Below, piece by piece: positions 59,629 through 64,000 of a DNA stretch of 64,000 bases (the first letter of the stretch is position 1; every line of letters begins with the position of its first letter). Origin of the DNA: Agromyces salentinus (GTDB taxonomy: Bacteria > Actinomycetota > Actinomycetes > Actinomycetales > Microbacteriaceae); the NCBI RefSeq assembly GCF_009749395.1, contig NZ_WBIR01000005.1, positions 248,001-312,000 of the forward strand, written 5' to 3'. The translations under genes and the position numbers were made by a program. The notes below the pieces were generated by a model. The model was not told where the DNA came from. It made no database searches and saw nothing but the letters and a program-made list of their open reading frames with translations.

Positions 59629-60837
59629 TCAGACGATGACGGATGCCTCGGCGCGGGCGCCGTCGGCGACCTCCACCTGTCCGCGCTCGAAGTACGCGAC
59701 GAGGTCGTCGTCGAGTTCGGGCACGGCGAGCGCGGAGCCGTCTCCGCGGAGCGACTCGGTGGCGAGGATGCCGGCCGCGACCGCTTCCCGCGCGGCGACG
59801 GGGGACGTCTCGGTCAGCCCGCCGTCGCGCACGAAGCGGAGGAACTCGGCGATGAGCAGTGCGTCGGCGCCCTCGTGGCCGGCGTCGGCGGCCTCGGGCA
59901 CGACGAACGACTCGTCGGGCTGGGCGGCACCCTGGTGGCGCCGGTTCCACAGCGCCACGGTCGAGCCGGCCGTGTCGCCGAGGTTCTCGATGCGCCCCTC
60001 GGTGCCGATGACCGTGTAGTTGCGCCAGTAGTCGGGCGCGAAGTGGCACTGCTGGTACGAGGCGAGCACGCCGTTCGACAGGTGCAGGTTGACCATCGAC
60101 ACGTCCTCGACGTCGACGACCGGGTTGAGTCCGGTGAGCGAGGCCGGCGGCCAGTTGTCGAGGCTGAACCAGTCGGGCATCCGCTCGCCCGATCGATCGC
60201 GGCGGTCGTCGATGCCGCCGTAGACGCTCAGCGAGCCCATTGCGGCCACCCGGTCGGCGTAGGCCCCGGCGAGCCAGTGGATGACGTCGAGGTCGTGCGC
60301 GCCCTTCTGCAGCAGGAGGCCGGTGGTGCGGCGCCGGTCGGCATGCCAGTCCTTGAAGTAGTAGTCGCCGCCGTTGCCCACGAAGTGTCGGCACCAGATG
60401 GCCTTGACCTCGCCGATGCGCCCCTCGAGGATCAGCCGCCGCATGAGCGCGATCACCGGCATGTGGCGCATGTTGTGGCCCACGTACAGGCGCGTGCCCG
60501 TGCGGCGCGCGGTCTCGAGCACGGCATCGGCGTCGGCGAGGTCGATGGCCAGCGGCTTCTCGCAGAAGACCGCGACGCCCGCCTCGAGCGCCGGGATGGC
60601 GACGCTCGCGTGCCGGTCGTCGGGGGTCAGCACCATCACAGCGTCGATGCCGGAGGCGAGCAGTTCGTCGAGCGAATCGGTCACCAGTGCGTCGGGGTAC
60701 TCCTCGCGGGCGAGGCCCCTGGCCTGCTCCGAGAGGTCGCAGACGGCGGTGACGCGGCTGCCCTCGCCCGGGCGATGCGCCTCGTGCCTGAGGCTGGCTC
60801 GGGCGCCGAAGCCGACGATGCCGATCTTGAGGTCCAC
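59629..60837 (-). CDS. Gfo/Idh/MocA-family oxidoreductase
   Basis: 402 aa from GTG with AAGGAG at 8 nt. N-terminal Rossmann domain ([19 protein letters not shown]), the family motif [17 protein letters not shown], then the large C-terminal beta domain with [13 protein letters not shown]. The lysine of CEKP is the usual catalytic residue. It should oxidise or epimerise a sugar or cyclitol, probably the one imported by the adjacent ABC system. The 103 bp gap to lacI suggests a possible separate promoter. Confidence 0.93.
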   Translation of the reverse strand: MDLKIGIVGFGARASLRHEAHRPGEGSRVTAVCDLSEQARGLAREEYPDALVTDSLDELLASGIDAVMVLTPDDRHASVAIPALEAGVAVFCEKPLAIDLADADAVLETARRTGTRLYVGHNMRHMPVIALMRRLILEGRIGEVKAIWCRHFVGNGGDYYFKDWHADRRRTTGLLLQKGAHDLDVIHWLAGAYADRVAAMGSLSVYGGIDDRRDRSGERMPDWFSLDNWPPASLTGLNPVVDVEDVSMVNLHLSNGVLASYQQCHFAPDYWRNYTVIGTEGRIENLGDTAGSTVALWNRRHQGAAQPDESFVVPEAADAGHEGADALLIAEFLRFVRDGGLTETSPVAAREAVAAGILATESLRGDGSALAVPELDDDLVAYFERGQVEVADGARAEASVIV

Positions 60838-60940
60838 GGATGGTGCTCCTTACTGGTTGGCGATGAGAAGAGGTGCGGATGCCGCGGCGAGCGCCTGCGA
60901 CATCGGGAGGGTCTCGGTCGGGCGCGCCGGCGCCGCCGTG

Positions 60941-62005
60941 TCAGGCGGGCGGTCGGGCCGCGGGCGCGTCGAGGTCGGTCGAGCCGCCCGGGAACAGGGA
61001 CCAGGGGAACTCGTGCAGCTCCCCCGCTGACCGCTCGGGTGCGAGCGCCCTCGCCACGATGAGCTCGGCCTGCCGCTCGTAGAAGTCGGTGGGACCGACG
61101 GTGGTCAGCGTCGGCGCGACGAGCTGGGCATCGGGCGTGTTCCCGACGCCGACGACCGCGACGTCGTGCGGGACGCGCAGGCCCAGCATGTGCGCGGCGT
61201 TGATGGCCGCGATCGCCGCGAAGTCGGTCGTCGCGTAGACCGCCGTCGGCCGGTGCTCGCCTGACAGCAGTCGCACGGCCGCCTGGAACGCGCTCGCCTG
61301 GGTGCCGCCGAAGGTCGCCGTCCAGGCGGGATCGGGCTCGATGCCCCGCGCCCGCAGGCCCTCGAGGTACGGCGTGTACCTCGTGACCCCGTGCTCGGCG
61401 CCCATCACGGCGGCCTCGGCCACGAGGCATCCGATGGCCGTATGGCGCTCGAGCAGGTGCTCCATCGCGAGGTGGCATCCGGGGATGGCGTCGGAGCGGA
61501 CGACGTCGTAGCCGGCCGGCTCGAGGTGCTCCGAGAACACGATGAGCCGCTGGCCGCGGTCGACGAGGTCGGCGAGCTTTCGCTTCGCGACCTCGTCGTG
61601 GCCGGCGCCGTCGAGGTAGGCGACGTCGCTCTCGACGCGGTCGAGCGCCGTGTGCCAGTCACCGTCGGCGAGGATCAGCGTCGTGAGCCCGTGCCGGTTG
61701 GCCTCGTCGTTGACGGCGTCGGCCACGGCAAGCGACCAGGGGTCGCTCAGCATGTGCAGCGAGAGCTGGACCATGCCCGTGCGCCCGGTGCGCATCGCCC
61801 GTGCCGAGCGGTTCGGGCGGTAGTTCAGCTCGTCGGCGGCGGCATGCACGCGTCGCGCGGTGTCCTCGGCGACGCCGGCGCCGGTCGTGCCGGCCCGCCC
61901 CGAGAAGACGTAGGACACCGTCGCGGTCGACACGCCCGCGAGGTCGGCGACCATGCGCAGGGTGGGGCGGCGCCTCGGGGCGCCGGAGTCAGCTGCGTGC
62001 GACAT
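60941..62005 (-). CDS. LacI-family transcriptional regulator of the sugar ABC cluster
   Basis: 354 aa. HTH at about residues 15-40 (TLRMVADLAGVSTATVSYVF) and hinge YRPNRSARAMRTGRT, then the effector domain (MVQLSLHMLSDPWSLAVADA, AVYATTDFAAIAAINAAHML). It starts three bases after the permease stop, so it is transcribed as part of the transporter operon. It probably represses that operon in the absence of the sugar. The operator would lie upstream of the binding-protein gene, outside the window. Confidence 0.94.
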   Translation of the reverse strand: MSHAADSGAPRRRPTLRMVADLAGVSTATVSYVFSGRAGTTGAGVAEDTARRVHAAADELNYRPNRSARAMRTGRTGMVQLSLHMLSDPWSLAVADAVNDEANRHGLTTLILADGDWHTALDRVESDVAYLDGAGHDEVAKRKLADLVDRGQRLIVFSEHLEPAGYDVVRSDAIPGCHLAMEHLLERHTAIGCLVAEAAVMGAEHGVTRYTPYLEGLRARGIEPDPAWTATFGGTQASAFQAAVRLLSGEHRPTAVYATTDFAAIAAINAAHMLGLRVPHDVAVVGVGNTPDAQLVAPTLTTVGPTDFYERQAELIVARALAPERSAGELHEFPWSLFPGGSTDLDAPAARPPA

Positions 62006-62008
62006 CCG

Positions 62009-62923
62009 TCACCCCTTCGTCCCGGAGAATGCGATGCCCTGGATGAACTGCTTCTGCAGGATAATGAAGGTCACGAGCATCGGCAGCGTCGCGAGCAGTG
62101 CGCCCGCCATGAGCACAGGGTAGTCAGTGCCATGCAGCCCGACGAGCTGCGACAGGCCCACCGAGAGCGGCATCTTCTCGGGGTCGGTGGTGACCACGAG
62201 CGGCCAGAGCAGGTCGTTCCAGGACCACAGCACCGTGAAGACCGTCAGCGCGATGATGCCCGGCTTCGCGAGCGGCACCATGATGCGCCAGAACGTCTGC
62301 CACGGGTTCGCGCCGTCGATTCGGGCGGCCTCCTCGAGCTCGGAAGGCATCGACATGAAGAACTGCCGCATGAGGAACGTGCCGAAGGCGCTGAAGAGCC
62401 CCGGCACGATGAGCGCCTGGAGGGTGTTCAACCAGCCGAGGGCCTGGATGATCTCGTACTGCGGAAGCAGGTAGAGCTGCGAGGGCACCATGAGGACCGA
62501 CAGGAACACCACGAACAGCACGTTGCGCCCCCGGAACGGGATGCGGGCGAACGCGTACCCGGCCATCGTGCAGAGCACGACCTGGCCGACCGTGCGCCCC
62601 ACCGTCAGCAGCACCGAGTTCAGGAACATCTGCCCGAACGGCATCGAGTCGAAGACCTCGGCGAAGTTCGTGAACACCCACGGGTCGGGGATCACGACCG
62701 GCGGCACCTGCACCGAGTCCTGGAACGTCTTGAACGCGGTCAACGTCTGCCAGATGAACGGGAAGACCATGACGATCGCGCCCGTGACGAGCAGCAGGTG
62801 CACCAGCCAGTGGCCGCGCCGCGTGCCCGTGCGGCCGCCCGCCGGGCGTCGACGATCCGCGGATGCCTCGGGCGCGACATCCGCGCCCGTCATCGCCCTC
62901 GTGTCGAGCGAGAGGTCACTCAT
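62009..62923 (-). CDS. carbohydrate ABC transporter permease (MalG-like)
   Basis: 304 aa. Six helices after an unusually long hydrophilic N-terminus of about 38 residues. The EAA loop that docks the ATPase is EEAARIDGANPWQTFWRIM followed by VPLAKPGIIAL. The C-terminal FIILQKQFIQGIAFSGTKG is typical of CUT1 MalG proteins. Overlaps the other permease gene by 8 bp. No ATPase gene follows, so a shared MsmK-type ATPase encoded elsewhere is likely. Confidence 0.95.
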   Translation of the reverse strand: MSDLSLDTRAMTGADVAPEASADRRRPAGGRTGTRRGHWLVHLLLVTGAIVMVFPFIWQTLTAFKTFQDSVQVPPVVIPDPWVFTNFAEVFDSMPFGQMFLNSVLLTVGRTVGQVVLCTMAGYAFARIPFRGRNVLFVVFLSVLMVPSQLYLLPQYEIIQALGWLNTLQALIVPGLFSAFGTFLMRQFFMSMPSELEEAARIDGANPWQTFWRIMVPLAKPGIIALTVFTVLWSWNDLLWPLVVTTDPEKMPLSVGLSQLVGLHGTDYPVLMAGALLATLPMLVTFIILQKQFIQGIAFSGTKG

Positions 62924-63911
62924 AGTGCACCCACTTCTTCTGGAGCCGGAACTGCACGACCGTGAGCACCAGGATGATGATCAGCAGGAGGAAGGCGATC
63001 GCCGCGGCGTAGCCCCGCTCGTTGTCGCTGAACCCCGCCTCGTAGAAGAGGTAGACGATCGTGCGGGTGTTCGGCATCGCGGGATTGCTGCGGCCGAGCA
63101 TCATGTAGACGAGGTCGAACACCTGCAGTGCGCCGATCACGCTGATGACGCTGACGAAGAAGATGCTCGGGCTCAGCAGCGGGATCGTGATCGAGAAGAA
63201 CTTGCGCACGGGGCCGGCCCCATCGAGGTCGGCCGCCTCCATGACGGTGTCTGGGATGCCCTGCAGGCCCGCGAGGAAGATCACGATGTTGGTGCCGAGC
63301 CCGGCCCAGATGCCGACGACGGCGATGGCGACGAGCGCGGTGCTCGGGTCGGTGAGCCAGGACCGCCCGTCGATGCCGAAGACCGAGAGCATCTCGTTGA
63401 GCACGCCGTAGTCGCCGTTGTAGATCATGCGCCAGACGAGCGCGATCGCGGCCGGCATGGTCACGACGGGGATGAAGTAGAGGGTGCGGTACACGCTGCG
63501 ACCGCGGAGGCCGGCCGTGTTGAGCAGGGCCGCGACCGCGACCGCGATCGGGATGCCGACGAGGGCGATGACCGTGTAGAGCGCCGTGTTGCGCAGCGCG
63601 CCGAGGAGCTCGGGATCCTCGATGAGACGCACGTAGTTGTCGAGGCCGACGAACTCGGAGCCGCCGAACGGGCCCGACTCGGTGAACGAGAGGATGAAGG
63701 TGCGGATGGTCGGCCAGATGTAGAACGCGAGCAGGCCGGCGGCCGTGGGGCCGATGAAGAGCAGCGCCCACCAGGCCGACTGCGCGGGTCCGCGGCGACG
63801 GCCCGCGCGTGGGCCGCGGCCAGGCCGGCCGGGCTCGCCGGGGGCGGCGGACCGCCCCCGGTCGAGCTCGGAGATCGGCGCCGCGGTGCGCTGCGCGATC
63901 AGGTCGGTCAT
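62916..63911 (-). CDS. carbohydrate ABC transporter permease (MalF-like)
   Basis: 331 aa. Hydrophilic, Arg/Gly/Pro-rich N-terminus of about 45 residues, then six helices starting WWALLFIGPTAAGLLAFYIW. EAA loop MEAADLDGAGPVRKFFSITI followed by PLLSPSIFF. First permease of the CUT1 pair, four bases after the binding-protein stop. C-terminal FRLQKKWVHYE is the usual MalF end. Confidence 0.95.
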   Translation of the reverse strand: MTDLIAQRTAAPISELDRGRSAAPGEPGRPGRGPRAGRRRGPAQSAWWALLFIGPTAAGLLAFYIWPTIRTFILSFTESGPFGGSEFVGLDNYVRLIEDPELLGALRNTALYTVIALVGIPIAVAVAALLNTAGLRGRSVYRTLYFIPVVTMPAAIALVWRMIYNGDYGVLNEMLSVFGIDGRSWLTDPSTALVAIAVVGIWAGLGTNIVIFLAGLQGIPDTVMEAADLDGAGPVRKFFSITIPLLSPSIFFVSVISVIGALQVFDLVYMMLGRSNPAMPNTRTIVYLFYEAGFSDNERGYAAAIAFLLLIIILVLTVVQFRLQKKWVHYE

Positions 63912-63915
63912 GGGG

Positions 63916-64000
63916 TCACTCCGCCTCTGCGTCCAGTGCCGCCTGCATCTGCTCGGCGAGCTGCGCGAGGCCGTCCTTCGCCGAGACGCCGCCCGACCAG
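63916..64000 (-). CDS. C-terminus of an extracellular sugar-binding protein (cut by window edge)
   Basis: 28 codons remain: WSGGVSAKDGLAQLAEQMQA then ALDAEAE and TGA at 63918-63916. The KDGLAQLAEQMQAALD helix is the usual last helix of ABC-type extracellular solute-binding proteins. Its place before two CUT1 permeases fits. The rest, including the signal peptide and ligand site, is outside. Confidence 0.75.
   Translation of the reverse strand, partial: WSGGVSAKDGLAQLAEQMQAALDAEAE

Overview
The window is very GC-rich (about 70% by eye), almost fully coding, and rich in GTG starts, 1-4 bp ATGA/TGATG/GTGA gene overlaps and Ala/Arg/Asp-rich proteins. With the coproporphyrin-dependent haem pathway, a sortase-E type LAETG signal and leaderless -10/start arrangements, this points to an actinobacterium, most likely Microbacteriaceae (Agromyces/Microbacterium-like). 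The genus is inference. I see no rRNA, tRNA, CRISPR array, transposase or prophage.

Region 1 (1-14006, all minus) is a tightly overlapping operon read right to left: membrane Ser/Thr kinase, a 2013-residue anchored Ig/cadherin/Fn3 protein, MoxR AAA+ ATPase, DUF58 protein, membrane transglutaminase-like protein with a degenerate active site, DUF5684-FHA protein, and PP2C phosphatase (cut by the window edge). It looks like an envelope machine with its own phospho-switch. A small PH-like gene follows at 14213-14581.

Region 2 (14725-31120) is a complete C5/coproporphyrin haem locus: hemL, hemB, hemD, hemC, hemH, hemQ, hemY and hemE on minus, hemA on plus. It is interrupted by a LacI regulator plus FAD-dependent oxidoreductase between hemB and hemD, with a striking double operator, and by a GntR regulator plus three small membrane-protein genes between hemQ and hemY.

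Region 3 (31168-44333) is mixed: a GNAT acetyltransferase, glyS, an alpha/beta-hydrolase plus MprF-like pair resembling a lipid aminoacylation operon, an FMN alpha-hydroxyacid oxidase, Nudix hydrolase, lipase-like hydrolase, LAETG surface protein, class-A beta-lactamase-fold protein and an M13 peptidase.

Region 4 (44532-50028) holds two tandem secreted Ig-like repeat proteins, both apparently starting with TTG, which share an 830 bp block of identical DNA but have different C-terminal domains. It is followed by a lipoprotein that fuses a solute-binding domain to a VWA domain, a TPM-like membrane protein, a YccF protein and a MATE exporter.

Region 5 (55123-64000) holds a LacI regulator with a perfect 18 bp palindrome, an SDR enzyme, the kbl-tdh threonine catabolism pair, and a sugar ABC cluster (end of the binding protein, two permeases, LacI, Gfo/Idh/MocA dehydrogenase).

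Two window-wide signals stand out. Many genes have a TANNNT hexamer 6-7 bp before the start codon with no convincing Shine-Dalgarno (leaderless mRNAs, including hemA and hemB). The decamer GGATGCCGCG and its complement recur about 40 times in all frames and between genes.
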